This document shows positions 46,283 to 57,759 of a stretch of 64,000 bases of DNA, piece by piece. The notes under the pieces were generated by a model. It was given only the letters and a program-made list of their open reading frames with translations, searched no databases and was not told where the DNA came from. The stretch spans positions 2,046,001 through 2,110,000 of the forward strand of contig NC_064679.1 in NCBI RefSeq assembly GCF_023278565.1. Reading direction: 5' to 3'. The stretch comes from Colletotrichum lupini. Taxonomy: Eukaryota > Ascomycota > Sordariomycetes > Glomerellales > Glomerellaceae. Position 1 is the first letter of the stretch, and each line of letters begins with the position of its first letter. A program made the translations under genes and the position numbers.

Positions 46283-47257
46283 GTTACGACGTACGACGAG
46301 AGAGAGAGGAATTTGATAATGAGGAAGGGCTTGAGAAATGAGTGTTTACCGGCATGGAGTCTCTAGCGTGAGGAGCTTCGCCTCCAGTGAGGGGATGGGA
46401 AGACAGTCTCGATGGAAACGTTTGCTAGAGTTGGCGAACTGGCGCATGGGAATGTTCTTCATGTGGCCGTGAGCCCGACTTCGCGGCATATATGAGCACC
46501 GAGTAGAGTACAAGTAATCGTATAAAGTCAGATTAACCTTGCTGCGCACGCAACATGCTGATTCAGTACCATTCGCGTGGTAGTCCGTATTATGTTTCCT
46601 TTCCTCATAGGCTACATTGGACTTTCGGACCGACGTCGATTCCACACTATCCTGTGTACCCTGGTGGTTACCTCCAGCAATGCGATGATCGATGTCAAGG
46701 TCCCCAGAATAATCGGTATGCGTGCATGGTATCGTCGAGAGAGCATTCTGCATGGTAGACGGAGAATTCTGGTCATGATTTGCGACGCTGTATTGGGCTT
46801 TATCCAACCTTGTCTCTGGCAAAGTCGATTGTCTTTGTCCCTCGTACTATTTATGTACTTCGTCTCTTTACAACCAGGTTTCTTCTACCTCCCCCTCTGA
46901 TAAGAACACAAAAAAAAAAAAAGTCAATTCTGCAAAAAAAATGCTTCTAACAACCACCTCAAATGCTGATCGGGGTTCCTCGCGGCTTTGCCCACCATGT
47001 AGATGCATAAACAATAAGACTATTACGCCAGCCGATGCATTTTTCTTCTTTCTTCCCCAAGCAATCGTTGTGTGAGTTTGTGCGCGCATAAGAGCATGTG
47101 CGTGATATGTTCAAAACATTGGAATCTCAAGAATGTATGCAGGCCAAGGTCACCGCAGCATTGTAAGTTTCATCGAGGCGGTGGCCGTGTAGGCCCGGAA
47201 CGGCTCGAACTCGGGAGGCAACGTTCTAAGCTGCGAGGGAACGTTGCCAGCCTCGCT
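46283..47257. other. convergent 3' intergenic region
   Basis: Just under 1 kb between convergent genes, with a poly-A run at about 46910-46922 and two shorter A runs. Frames on both strands are unsupported. Confidence 0.55.
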
Positions 47258-49315
47258 CTACGGGCTGTCATCCCTCTCGAGCTCGTAGAATAGCAAGTAG
47301 ACCTCACGTCGAAGATCGAGGACCTCGGCCGTCTTGGCTTCGCGGACCTTCTCGTCGCTGATGCGCCACCAGCGATCAGCGGGCTGCTTCTTGCGGGACT
47401 TGTGGACAGGAGGCCGAGGCACTACGGCCATTGGTGTGGAGTGAGGCGGACTGCTTCCCAGTGTGCTGTTTCCATTGACCTTTTGTGAAATCTTTGAAAC
47501 GGTGCTCTTCGCCGAGGCAGTAAGTGACCGTACAGATCGGATGCTAGCCGAATCGGGCTCTCTCTGCCTGTCGCGTGGAGCAGATGTCGGACTAATTCTC
47601 TTCCTTACTCGGTCCTTCGGCGAAGCGTCGGATGATGATAGTGATCGGGTAGAGGAAGCCGTCTCGGAGCTCGGCGTCAGAAGGTCGGGTGTCGATACGG
47701 CGGGACTGACTCCCCGAGCAATGGCATCGAGTTGCGGTGTCGATGGCTGTGGGGTGGCGGCGGGACTCGCCGTTTTGCTGTAGATGCCTGATGGCTGGAA
47801 GGTATTCTGATTAGAATACGGAGCATACGTATTCTGTCGTCTGAACGATTCGTAGTGTCCACTATGATGGCTTCCCTTGTGGGTAACGAGACCCAACAAT
47901 TTGTAGTTGCGACGATCGCGCAAGCCACCAAGAGGCAATCGCTTTGGAAAGGCAACTTTGGCCGAGTTCTTGGTCGACGTTTGGTCATAGATGGACCGCG
48001 AAAGATGGACGGCAAGGATGCGGGGGAAGGACGTGAGGCGCGTCGACCGTGCGATTTTACGCTTGGGCGCATTGGCAATGTTCGGGAGGAGCACATCCTC
48101 AGGGACATGTTCCGGATCAAAGTCAATTGCATGGCGCAACTTGCGCACTGCCTCCTCGAGTGCGGTCCTCTCAGTCTCGTTCTGTGCGTTTGCTAGATCG
48201 CTCTTGAGGGATTCTTCGGCATGAATCAGTCGGCATCTCTCGCACTTGAAGTCTTCAATCATTTCCGTCTTGAAGATTTCGTCAAAGCATAAGCTGAGAG
48301 TGGTGGAGCTGACTTGGGGCACATTCAACGTCAGCATGTAGAAGGACTCCTCTCTTGGCTTCGTCTTGTGGCCGCAGGTCTGACATTCGGATTGGGATTC
48401 GTATTTCCCTTCCATGGGAAAGCCTTCGTCTTCGTCCAGAGGCGCATGTATGCCATTGGTCTGTATCTTGGGTACTGTTGGTGTAGGCAATGCTGAGGAG
48501 GACTCATCGCCATTGCCGTTGGCCAGGTTGAGCCTTTCCAGCTTTTCCTGCACTGCGTCGCCATTGACAGAAGCACCTACCGAGGTAGCTCGTGAGGCTT
48601 CCAATCTTGCGTGGGTACGTGCTCTCTCGCCGGCGTGGTACTCTTCCTTAAGTCTCTCGGCCACTATTTGGAGAAATTCCTGGGCATCTTGCTGCTGGCG
48701 ACTAATGCGCTGCCTAAATGCCGTCTCAAGTACTCTCACGAATTCAATCGCAGAGATTGATTTCTTGTAGATGGGCCTTTCGTTGAGTGAATCAAGCATA
48801 TCCTTCAGTCCTTGTGTTACCAGACCGCGTTGCATGCCCTCAATCTTCCATTCCGGGTAGCTCTTGCCGGGCGGCTGAACCAATTGGGAGTATACGCCTT
48901 CATCGTCAATATTTCGGCGGTGAGTCTCGCGAATTAGGTACATGCGCAGCTCGCCGAGACCCGCGAGGGCCTGCAGGGTCGAGTTAATGAAGCAATCATT
49001 TGCAGCATTGCGCAAGCCGACGACGCCTTTCCTACGTGACGATGAGGTACTGGACTCGTCGATTGTAAATGTAGGCGCAAAGACGTAGACAAGGGCAATG
49101 GCAGCCAAAGATGCGCCGGCGGCGTAGGAAATCGTGGTCACGTTTTTGTCTGGCATATTGGAAAATGGAAAAATCGGGAGGCTCGGGATAGTCGAGGTAA
49201 CGTGGAGGAGATCGGATTTATGCGCGGACGAGCGCGATTCTCGGGGATGTGCGGCTCCTGAAGGAAGAATAATAGTCAGCACAGGTGTCTCCGAAGAATT
49301 GCGAAAAAGTCCCAT
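47258..49315 (-). CDS. membrane-anchored ubiquitin C-terminal hydrolase (UBP16/USP30-like)
   Basis: A single-exon 685-residue USP-family deubiquitinase. Residues 61-83 form one hydrophobic helix (ISYAAGASLAAIALVYVFA) directly before the catalytic domain. That build is shared with yeast Ubp16 and animal USP30 on the mitochondrial outer membrane. The Cys box is VGLRNAANDCFINS (Cys108). A CxxC pair (CQTC) and a second one (CERC) form the usual zinc ribbon. The His box is HKGSHHSGHYESF. A Ser/Thr/Pro-rich insert of about 110 residues separates the His box from the final DRWWRISDEKV element, which carries the last conserved positions. Translation could instead start at the ATG at 49156 (MPDKN), giving 632 residues and a helix closer to the N-terminus; I find that start at least as likely. 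Confidence 0.9.
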   Translation of the reverse strand: MGLFRNSSETPVLTIILPSGAAHPRESRSSAHKSDLLHVTSTIPSLPIFPFSNMPDKNVTTISYAAGASLAAIALVYVFAPTFTIDESSTSSSRRKGVVGLRNAANDCFINSTLQALAGLGELRMYLIRETHRRNIDDEGVYSQLVQPPGKSYPEWKIEGMQRGLVTQGLKDMLDSLNERPIYKKSISAIEFVRVLETAFRQRISRQQQDAQEFLQIVAERLKEEYHAGERARTHARLEASRATSVGASVNGDAVQEKLERLNLANGNGDESSSALPTPTVPKIQTNGIHAPLDEDEGFPMEGKYESQSECQTCGHKTKPREESFYMLTLNVPQVSSTTLSLCFDEIFKTEMIEDFKCERCRLIHAEESLKSDLANAQNETERTALEEAVRKLRHAIDFDPEHVPEDVLLPNIANAPKRKIARSTRLTSFPRILAVHLSRSIYDQTSTKNSAKVAFPKRLPLGGLRDRRNYKLLGLVTHKGSHHSGHYESFRRQNTYAPYSNQNTFQPSGIYSKTASPAATPQPSTPQLDAIARGVSPAVSTPDLLTPSSETASSTRSLSSSDASPKDRVRKRISPTSAPRDRQREPDSASIRSVRSLTASAKSTVSKISQKVNGNSTLGSSPPHSTPMAVVPRPPVHKSRKKQPADRWWRISDEKVREAKTAEVLDLRREVYLLFYELERDDSP

Positions 49316-52300
49316 GGTAGTGGTCGTGGTGCGTTACACCCGTCTTCCCGAGGGCGCAGGACGGAAGCCAAATTTACCTATGCTTTCTGTAGGTAGAGGA
49401 ATCGCAAGTTCATAATGCTGTGAAGACCGGGCCAGTAGGGATACAGGGATCCAACATTGTCTCTCCAAAACGCTGGAGACGGCTTGTAAAGAGTTTGGTT
49501 GACGATGTCGAGCCGCAGAGGGCAAGGCTGTGGGAGAAGCTCGGCGTAAGGCGAAGGGGAAGAGGAGGAGAAGTGACGAGGAGAGAGATGAGGCGAGAAC
49601 TGGAGAAGGAGGCTAGAAACTGGAGACGTGGACTGGGAAAGAGGGTCTGCGATGGAACACACCAGGTTGCTGGAATGGATGGACGGGGGGTGGCAGAGTG
49701 AAAAAACGGGGTAAAATGGAGAAATCAAGTAGGTGGACGGGGGTTCACCAGCGACCGAGGGGATCGGGGGTCGGGGGACGTAGGCAAAGGACGCAGTACG
49801 GTCAGTGGCGCATGTCGGTTTCCAGGAGCGAAGCGAGAGCGGCGGCGACAGCAGCCAGTATTGCCAGCAGCATGAGAATGCGACGAGGATGGTAGCAGAT
49901 GGGCTGCAGAACGTCTGTCTGCTTTGTTGGTCTGCGTGTGTGCGCTGTTGGTTCAAGAGAGCCGAAGAGCAGGCATTACTCCTGTTGTTTGCTCTGTCAG
50001 TCAAAGGAGGGCCCCTCCAGCAGCGGTTTGAGAGTCGGTGTGCAGTCGGCGGGGGCGGCTAAGGTACCAAGGTAAGACAAAGTAGGCGGGATGGAGAAGA
50101 CGGGAAAACGGAAGAAGTTAAAGTGCAGGATACCTAAGTATGCATACACAACTTGCCCGACTGCTAGGTACACACAGCAAAGGGGACGAAGGAGGTAAAA
50201 TGCAGGAATCCAATGGCTCTCGGCAAAATCCCATCTGGCAAGGGAACGGAAAGAATGGAAGGTGTTTGGCTGCGCCTGCCGCCGCCTCATTATGCGCGCC
50301 GCTGCGGCCGTCATTGCATCCCGTCAATTGATTCCAGCGAGGTAGGCAGTACCTTAGGTACCTGTACTCTCCCCATCTACACAGTAAGAGGGCACTCACC
50401 GTTACCGCGCGTTGCCCCGACGCTTTCCTTTTCCTAAGGTACGTTCCCCATATTGCTTCCTTCTTTGCAAACCCAGCCTTCCCTTTCGGGTCTTCCCAAA
50501 GACGGGCCGCGCTTTCTTTCCTGCAACTTTTTCTTTGATTGGACAGTTGCTGAAGAAAGCGCGCCATGATCTCGGAAAGAACTCCTCTAGAGCGAACCTG
50601 CCTCCAATGACATCTTTCGGCCTGGGAACTTATTTTTTAATTGGCAAGTGCCACTGACTGCCTTTTTTTTTTTTTTTTTCTTAGCCCCGGCACCACCCGC
50701 TCGGCTCGCTCGGCCGCCGTTGTTCCGACACGGACTGTGGTGAGGATTCAGGGCCCCGCCATGTCACTTCCATCACTCCCCTGTCTTCCAGGCCCGGTAC
50801 GCAAGTCAACCCCGAGCTTCCATTTCGAGTGATGCATTGCCTTGAGGCATGGGGACAGGTCTGACCTATGTAGGATCCTCTCCCATTCCTCCTGTCAGTC
50901 ATCGGCCGATGTGACTGGCCCGCCGCATAGTCAGCAGTCATAACGCCTGTTCTTCGATTACCTTACTTAGTCCGTCAATGTTGAATATTGGTACTCAACT
51001 TTCCCAACCAACAGATGGGTACAGCAGCGTTGGTACGTTATCGGTGTGCCCCGCGTCTTGCCGCCTCCAGTACGCCGACCTGCATGTTCCACAACATCTT
51101 CTGGAAGCCCGCCGCCATGGCTCTAGTCATCAAGCCCTGCCCGCCCTGATCTCGCCGCACCTTACCTTGTTCCGCTGGCCCAACCGCAGACTGAGAGACT
51201 CGCGTCTCTATCGTATACGTTCCTGCAAGGCAACCACATTCAAGATGTGATCAGCACTCCTCAAAGCCACTTGATTGGAGACCGAGGCCACCATCTTTCC
51301 CAGTAGCTTAGTCGCTGCGACGTGGGGGGTTGGAGAAGCAAAACTCTCCAATGCAACGTCACTCGACTTTCCAGTTTCCTCACCAAAAGGACCGCTCTTC
51401 CGCGCCCGCTGACCACCATCGCTCCGATCCTTCTCTTATTCGTCCGCCGTCTGTACTCCGGACACCAACCATACTGCACATCGAGAGAAGAAATCCCCGA
51501 TCTGTCCGAACCATCAGACGGTTCCCCAGCATCCTGACACTATGACGCAGAGGTATTCATACAGCAGTGGCAGCACTCGATCCCAGCACCCGACATCGCT
51601 TGTCAGAAGCTGCGGACAGAAACCCGACTCTAGTCAGAGACCTGCCGCTACCCCTCAGTCCTCTCCAATGTCTGAGATTACCGGCAGCACCTGTCTTGGG
51701 ACCCCGCATCAAATGCCCTCGTGGACAGCTTACACCGCCGACTCCTTTCCTCGGGAATTGGGGGCATTCGACGGTAGGTATTGCTAAAGCGCTACAAGCA
51801 AAAGCGGGAGACAGCATCCAACGGCTCGTCTACTCCGCAAGAATCGAAGGCGAAGGCGAAGGATCATCAGCCACCAGCCGTTGAGCACCAACACGTACAA
51901 GAGCTGACGCGAAGAGCCGAACGCACCCATGGACATCGAACGCACGCCTATTCGTCGGTGGCATCCAACATGTTCGCTTTGCGTAATCCCGCGGCGCAGC
52001 AAGTCTCCAATGTGCCGCCCGAAAGCGAGCATATACTATTCTTCAGGTTATCTAACGCGGTATCTATCTATCACAGCTACAGAAGAGCAACGCCATGTTG
52101 AAAAAAAGACAACCTTATCGTACACTCCAAGACAATCCGCCTAGACCAATGACCTAATTTCTAGGGAAATTGATGTTGCTAACCCCAGATTCCGACCCCG
52201 GTTCCCCAGGCTCTGCCCTCCCAATACATGCGGGACAGTGCAGCTTGGATCTAGCTTGCAGCAAGCTGTCGGGCCGCATCTCAAGGCAAAATGGCATTGA

Positions 52301-52411
52301 GATCAGAAGTGGTGGCTACTCAGGGTATCGCCGAGATACTCGTCCTATAATCGGGGAAAAGCGAAAAGATAATCATGAACATTTCGCACTCGCGATCACC
52401 GCATCGAGCTG
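49316..52411. other. 3.1 kb intergenic region
   Basis: No confidently supported gene. Minus 49378-50004 is a 208-codon frame rich in Ser and Pro, but it lacks domain features and lies where the hydrolase promoter and leader should be. A 19-base T run sits near 50664-50682. Between 51330 and 52101 several plus-strand frames follow one another with modest overlap and polar, Ser/Arg-rich products, which may be a degraded or multi-exon gene. Confidence 0.45.
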
Positions 52412-53413
52412 CTACTGCACCGCATTTACTGGCGGACTGTCCACTGGGTGACTCTTCCAGTCCCAAATTGACCCGTTCAGGGCTGCCATCTTGACCCAGT
52501 CGCAGCACAAGTCAGTCGCATTCTCATCCCCATAGAAAGACGTTGGGATGTCGTATTTCTCGATGGCTAGCATTCCCTCGGGGTCGTACTCGTCCCATCT
52601 TGTCGTCTCTATTTCCGGCAGGTCGCTTTCCACATCGGCAAGCACAATCTTGATCTTCCGGGGCGTCAAGTGGTCATAGCTGTTCAGCATATGGTAGTAG
52701 TCGTCTTTGACATTGATCCGTGGCGGAACTAGTGGTCGTGCGAGAACGACTTGTTCGAGCTGGGCTGTGTTTGCTATGTCATACCAGAGCCAGTGGCTCG
52801 ACATGGGTGCATTGAATAACACGACGCGCCTCAGGTTGGGCCACAAGCTCCAGCAGTTGACGGTGAAGGTCTGTTGCATGAAAGTCAGGGCCGGATAGTC
52901 TCGTAAACAGATGAGCTCCTCGAGCTTGGATAGCCGCTGGAACCCGTCCGTCAGAGTCGGCCTGACATCGAGGTGGTCATCGTATCCAGACAAGGTCCCG
53001 AACGGCATGTCAACGATAAGGCGCTTGAGGGTGTCGCAAACCTCGCAAAAGAGCTCGCGCACCCACATGGCCGTCGGTTTATCATCTAGCGACTTTCCAA
53101 AGGGACTGAGGTAGAGGGAAGTGATGCATTTAAGTGATAGGGTCGGCGGGAGACCTCTAGGCGACGGTGAGAAGAGACTCAGCAGAAGCAAGCTCAGGCG
53201 GCTTGTCGAGTCGATGTGCATGCATCGCTTGCGGAGCAGCCGGGTACTGAAGTCATATGTTGAGCGGGAGACGCGACTGAATGATATCAGGGCTTTCGTT
53301 GCACTATGGGACGCAGGCAAGATTGACGATTCATTCGGTGGGAGAAGACTCTCGATGATGTTCAAGATGAGTTCCAGCGGCAACCGCTGGCGCTGAACCT
53401 GAGAAGAAGACAT
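52412..53413 (-). CDS. F-box-like protein, function unknown
   Basis: A 333-residue single-exon protein. Right after the first ten residues, LPLELILNIIESLLPPN resembles the start of an F-box. It is followed by the helical continuation SFSRVSRSTYDFSTRLLRKR, a typical arrangement in fungal F-box proteins that recruit substrates to SCF ubiquitin ligases. The remainder contains strand-rich segments with regularly spaced leucines and tryptophans, but no clear repeats I can name. The frame extends upstream to 53578 only from a GTG; the first ATG is at 53413. Function and substrate cannot be inferred. Confidence 0.72.
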   Translation of the reverse strand: MSSSQVQRQRLPLELILNIIESLLPPNESSILPASHSATKALISFSRVSRSTYDFSTRLLRKRCMHIDSTSRLSLLLLSLFSPSPRGLPPTLSLKCITSLYLSPFGKSLDDKPTAMWVRELFCEVCDTLKRLIVDMPFGTLSGYDDHLDVRPTLTDGFQRLSKLEELICLRDYPALTFMQQTFTVNCWSLWPNLRRVVLFNAPMSSHWLWYDIANTAQLEQVVLARPLVPPRINVKDDYYHMLNSYDHLTPRKIKIVLADVESDLPEIETTRWDEYDPEGMLAIEKYDIPTSFYGDENATDLCCDWVKMAALNGSIWDWKSHPVDSPPVNAVQ

Positions 53414-53900
53414 TTGCGTAAAGCAAGGGAAAAAGGCACGTAGGTTTTGCAGATCTGGCTGAGGTCCGGTAACGCAACAAGCGGCCGGGAGACTCTTATC
53501 TGATGAGCTTAATTGACGGAAACACACTGGCGACAAAGACGGATGTTGAGAGGAATGAGGGGAGACGCAAGCAGACACGCACGGGGTCCAGGCACCAGGT
53601 CAAGCTCGGTGAGGAGTGGCTGACCCCGGGTAGCCCCCGCTTTTCCCCGTAGCGCCCAATCCGGGGTCACATCAGTCTGCTTCACCGAAGGTCGGGCTTC
53701 GAAATTCACATTATTCTCTTAGAATCTTCCAATTAGCAATGATCATGTGCAATCTCTATTTTTAACCGATTCTACTTCGCCTGTTGACTGCCTCGATAGG
53801 TGAATTATCCAGCATTTTGGCTTGATCAGATTCCCACTATGTAAACCCCATCGTTTGTATCATCATTAAATCAACTCGGATGCTATTCCATCAACGCTCG
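53414..53900. other. intergenic region
   Basis: About 490 bp containing the F-box gene promoter and the 3' UTR of the MDR reductase. Both genes are on the minus strand. Nothing else noted. Confidence 0.5.
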
Positions 53901-55572
53901 TCATGACGAACCATTTTCGACCGCAATTTCCGCTGACTTGGGCTGCCACAGAGAGTTTCTTCTCGGCGCCGCATTCGACCTGTCATCAGTCTGCTCGTCA
54001 GGAAAGCTTCTAGGAACCGCATCGCCCGCTGGCCCAGCCTGCCATAATGTCGCGCTTCCCCTCCGCAGGCCAGTGTCGGCAAGCTTCTGGGCGGTGAACT
54101 CAGGGCTCGACGCCTGCGACGTTTCCGAGGGCTGAGGCTCTTCTTCCGCGACGCCGTCCGCCATGGGCGAATCAACCAGCGCGGGCGGCACGCTCGCCTC
54201 TCTCGTGACGTCTTCCTGTGCGGCCGCGGCCCCCTCTGGCGCGAGACTGACGACCATTCTCCCGCCGCGGATCTCGCCCTTTCTCATTCTGTCGAGGCCA
54301 CGGTTGATGCCCTCGAATCCTTCTTCTACACCGAGGACCTCGGGCGGGCTGACGAGGCCGCTCTCGAGCAAGCGCTCCAGCCACGTCACGAGGGCTTCTC
54401 CCACAGCAGGGACCTCGTGGAAGACCTTGATGGGGACGGTGTGGTATGCGACTGCCTCTGGTGCCTGCTCCTTGGGTAGACCAGTCAGACCGATGAGGTG
54501 CTTGACAGTCGGCGCCGAGTTGCGAGGCGTATCCGGCGGGCTAGGCGGCGCGTTGGCGTCCTGCGACGGTGTCAACGCGCGGAGCAACCAGCCGGCGGAC
54601 TCCCGACCGCTAGTATCCAGCGCGAAGCGCAGGTCTTTTCCGACGTTGGCGCGGATGATGTCGATGGCGCGCGCAGGGTCGTGGCTGTCGACGAGTAAAT
54701 CGGGGCGGAGGACAGTATGGTTCGACAGTCGGAGGCCGTGACGCAGCTTATCTACCACAGTAACGACCTTCAACCCCGCAAGCCGCGCAAGCTGCACAGC
54801 CAAGTTCGCAGAGGTCGACGACCCGCCCCAGATGACGACCCAGTCGCCCGCCGTGGCCCTTTCATGGTTGCCGATGCCTGAAAGACACTCTGCCCTGATA
54901 TCCTGCGGCAGACTTTCCGGCGGAACGGAGCGCAGGATCGTCAACAGATCCGGCCCGTCGAGGACGTGGGAAAAGTCTACGCCCATGCAGACGGCCAGGG
55001 AGAGCGCGGCAGCGACGAAGGCGACGCCGAGGGTCGCGCCGGCGCGCGGGGAGACGTTGGGCGGGATGCGGGCGGCGTTGAAGTCTGAGGTGACGACGTA
55101 TTCCTGGTAGGCTGCCTTGCGAAGGTCGCGGTAGTCTGTGGAGATGACGAGGACCTGGTCGCCTTCACGGAGGCGGCTTTGACTTTGCTTTTGGGAGGTT
55201 GTTGCTGCTGTTGTCGATGATGGTTGCGGGCGGCGGACGACGCGGCCTACGAGTTCGCGGCCTGAGATGTAGGGGAGGGTTGGGATTGCGAAGTTGAAGT
55301 CGCTAGTGTTTGGAGCAGTTTGTCAGTTTTGGCTACTCCTCTCTTTCTTTGCGGAAAGGCCTGCTTGAGACGCTGGATGAGAAGAGTATTGGAGAGGGGG
55401 TTAAGACATACGGTGCTTTCCAGTCGATTGGGTTGAGACCGATGTGCTCCGTCTTCACCAGCACCTCCTGCTCATTTTGGATCTCGGGAACCTGGTAGCC
55501 TTCCGCCGTCTCGTACGGCTGCTTCGCCGCGTGGAGGATGAGCACGGTCTGCATCGCTGGGATTTCTGCCAT
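53901..55572 (-). CDS. MDR-superfamily NADPH-dependent reductase (trans-enoyl-reductase-like) with C-terminal extension
   Basis: A 520-residue protein from exons 55572-55412 and 55302-53901 (GTATGT donor, phase 2). The catalytic half begins with QNEQEVLVKTEHIGLNPIDWK, the GroES-like start of zinc-independent MDR enzymes. The Rossmann part has WVVIWGGSSTSANLAVQLA (about residues 208-226) in place of the usual GG-S-VG cofactor loop, and an ALDTSG strand. No zinc-binding cysteines are seen, as in stand-alone trans-enoyl reductases and quinone reductases. The fold ends near residue 409 (GGRMVVSLAP). About 110 polar, probably disordered residues follow, including two similar motifs, RRGSATLWQ and RRNSLWQ. 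No polyketide synthase accompanies it, so a primary-metabolism or detoxification role is equally possible. The earlier in-frame codon at 55617 is TTG; I use the ATG at 55572. Confidence 0.85.
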
Positions 55573-57759
55573 GGTGATCTGATGTTCTTTCAGGGTCTCG
55601 CCGTTATCATTGGCCAAAGTCTAACGATCGTTCAGGGTGAGTTGTTCCCTTCTGATAGGTATGGGATGGGAAAGTGGCTGTCTGCGGGCGTCGTGTGTGT
55701 CTCGTAGTTTTGCTGCACACTGTCTCGTCTTGGGCAACAGTTCCTATCTCAAAAGATGACGCAGAATAGGAAAGTCGTAAAAGTCAGAAACTCGGAATGC
55801 AAGACCCTTGGGTAGAGAGAAAAGGGGGAAGAAGGGACTTGGAGAGGGATACTCCAAATCTCACAATAGAATTGTTAAACTTTTTTTTCTTTGCATTTCC
55901 TCTCTCGTCATTTTCTCTAGCAAAAGATAAGAGCCATTTTGATTTTACACCCCTCCCGGTGTTCGGAGTCGCTTCTTGTTGTCGATCGGAATTGTCGTTC
56001 CTTGGGTGCGCTGGGGGGGTATTACGTGCTCTCGTAGTCCCGCATTGCGTGATTCTTCCCCAAGATGGCTACATCGCCATTGACCATTCAATCAACACCC
56101 CCGCGAAACCCCCTCCAAATCAAAGAGCAACCCGACAAGGACCAAGGTTTCCCGATAGTGGTATGGGTTTACTCGGGGCTACGGCGCTCAAACTCTCATT
56201 GATGGACGGTTAATTAACATCGTTTTTAGCAGCAGGCGTGGATATTTCTTGTTGGGTTGTCAGAGTATTGGCAACGATTTCTCAAAACTTCCTGCGTGCG
56301 GAAGACATTCCACCTGGCGGCAGGACCTTCCACACTTGCATCATGCTTGAGGTTAGTACCGATGACACTACCGAGTCGTCTACATCCGTCCATACGTCGA
56401 AGCGCAGTTGCGGGTACCGCCCGGTCCGATATGGCGATGAAGCCGAAGCTGGACCAACGACAGACCGGCCCCTCCTACACGCGCTCTCCACTACTGCCCC
56501 GCCCCCGGTCACGACATGTCGCAGGATTGTTGGCAATCCGACGTATTGATAGATAGTGCCTTTGAGCACGGCTGTCCGATATAGGCTGCTGAGTAATGCG
56601 AATGCTCGTGACTTGGGGATACTGCGGGTTTGGTGAGATTGCGTGCTGGAGCAGAAATGCTGCGTTGACGTGACTGGGAGTTGAATGGTTATTTGAGAGT
56701 GCAAGAGCCCTCTACTGAAGCCAAGTTTGCTGTATCGTGGTTGATCAAGTTTCCAATGGATCTTGTTAAGGGGTGCTTGTTACTTGATGTCGTGCAAGCT
56801 TCACTCCTGCTTCCTTCTCTCTAGTCTATGAGTCTTAGAGTTGACTTGGGACATTCAGTAGAGTACGATTACGTGCCAATTTCACCGGCAGAGCAAACCG
56901 AAATTGTAAGAGATCCATGCTGTAATATCCGGGTAATTCTTGCATGGCTATCTCGAAGTTGCAAAGTGCTGTTTCTGAGGCGTCTTGGGTTTTTATCAAT
57001 TGAACTGTTTTGAAATGGATCATGCAATATTTAATTACCATAGTAATTGGTGGAACGCAGATTAGGGATAAGCTTAGATCGACTACTTGTTCTACCTGAA
57101 AAGACAATAGAAGTACTTGTTCTATGTTGTGTGACCAAGTTCCTCAGATTTAGTAACCTGTGTTTATCCCAAATAAAGTATAGATGATTTGAGAATTCCA
57201 GGTAGGCAAGTTGAAAAAGGCCGATCGATGTTGACTTCACGATTTTCGGCCCCGAAAACTCAAATATCCCATTTCGTTTCTCAGTTTTTGAATTTGATGA
57301 AGTTTTCGCGGCAAAATCATGGTGATGATAAGAAATCGCTGTGTTCCACCAATTCCGCCAAGATACTTCGGACTATTCAAAACACAACTGGCGAGGAAGA
57401 TATCAAGCGCTAAGATTATGACTTTTTCTACTTTTAAAAAGCCTTCCGATTAAGGGAGACATTCAATCAATTACTTCAGACACCCTGCGAGAGTTTCGTG
57501 GTTGCCAAATGAAGCTATTCCAGGAAAATCCTCGCTTACGTAACCACTTGATGCGACCCTGAAAGCACGGATGGTCCCTGGACCCTTGAAGATATTTTGT
57601 TTCTTAAGTTTCCAACTTTGCCAACTTTCCTGACATAATGCCTAAGGCTCAGTGAGAACTTGTCACAACTTCCACCTTTCAAGTATGACGTAAAAATCGA
57701 TGTACGGGCAACTTTCAGCCTCATGACATTTGAGATCGCATCACATTCTCCAAACCTCC
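55573..57759. other. 2.2 kb intergenic region
   Basis: No supported gene. Frames at 56238-56704 exist on both strands over the same bases and neither shows a domain. The region becomes more AT-rich from about 56.8 to 57.7 kb but keeps CA and TG, so it is not RIP-mutated. Confidence 0.5.

Noticed and set aside
47178..47222. Possible tRNA T-arm-like sequence (GGCTCGAACTCGGG)
   Set aside because: No matching acceptor stem, anticodon arm or D-arm could be assembled around it.
49378..50004. 208-codon minus-strand frame upstream of the deubiquitinase gene
   Set aside because: Composition is dominated by Ser and Pro, there is no domain or conserved-looking segment, and it occupies the expected promoter and leader of the neighbouring gene.
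50664..50682. T-run as a possible retroposon tail
   Set aside because: There is no target-site duplication or coding remnant next to it; simple homopolymer runs are common in promoters here.
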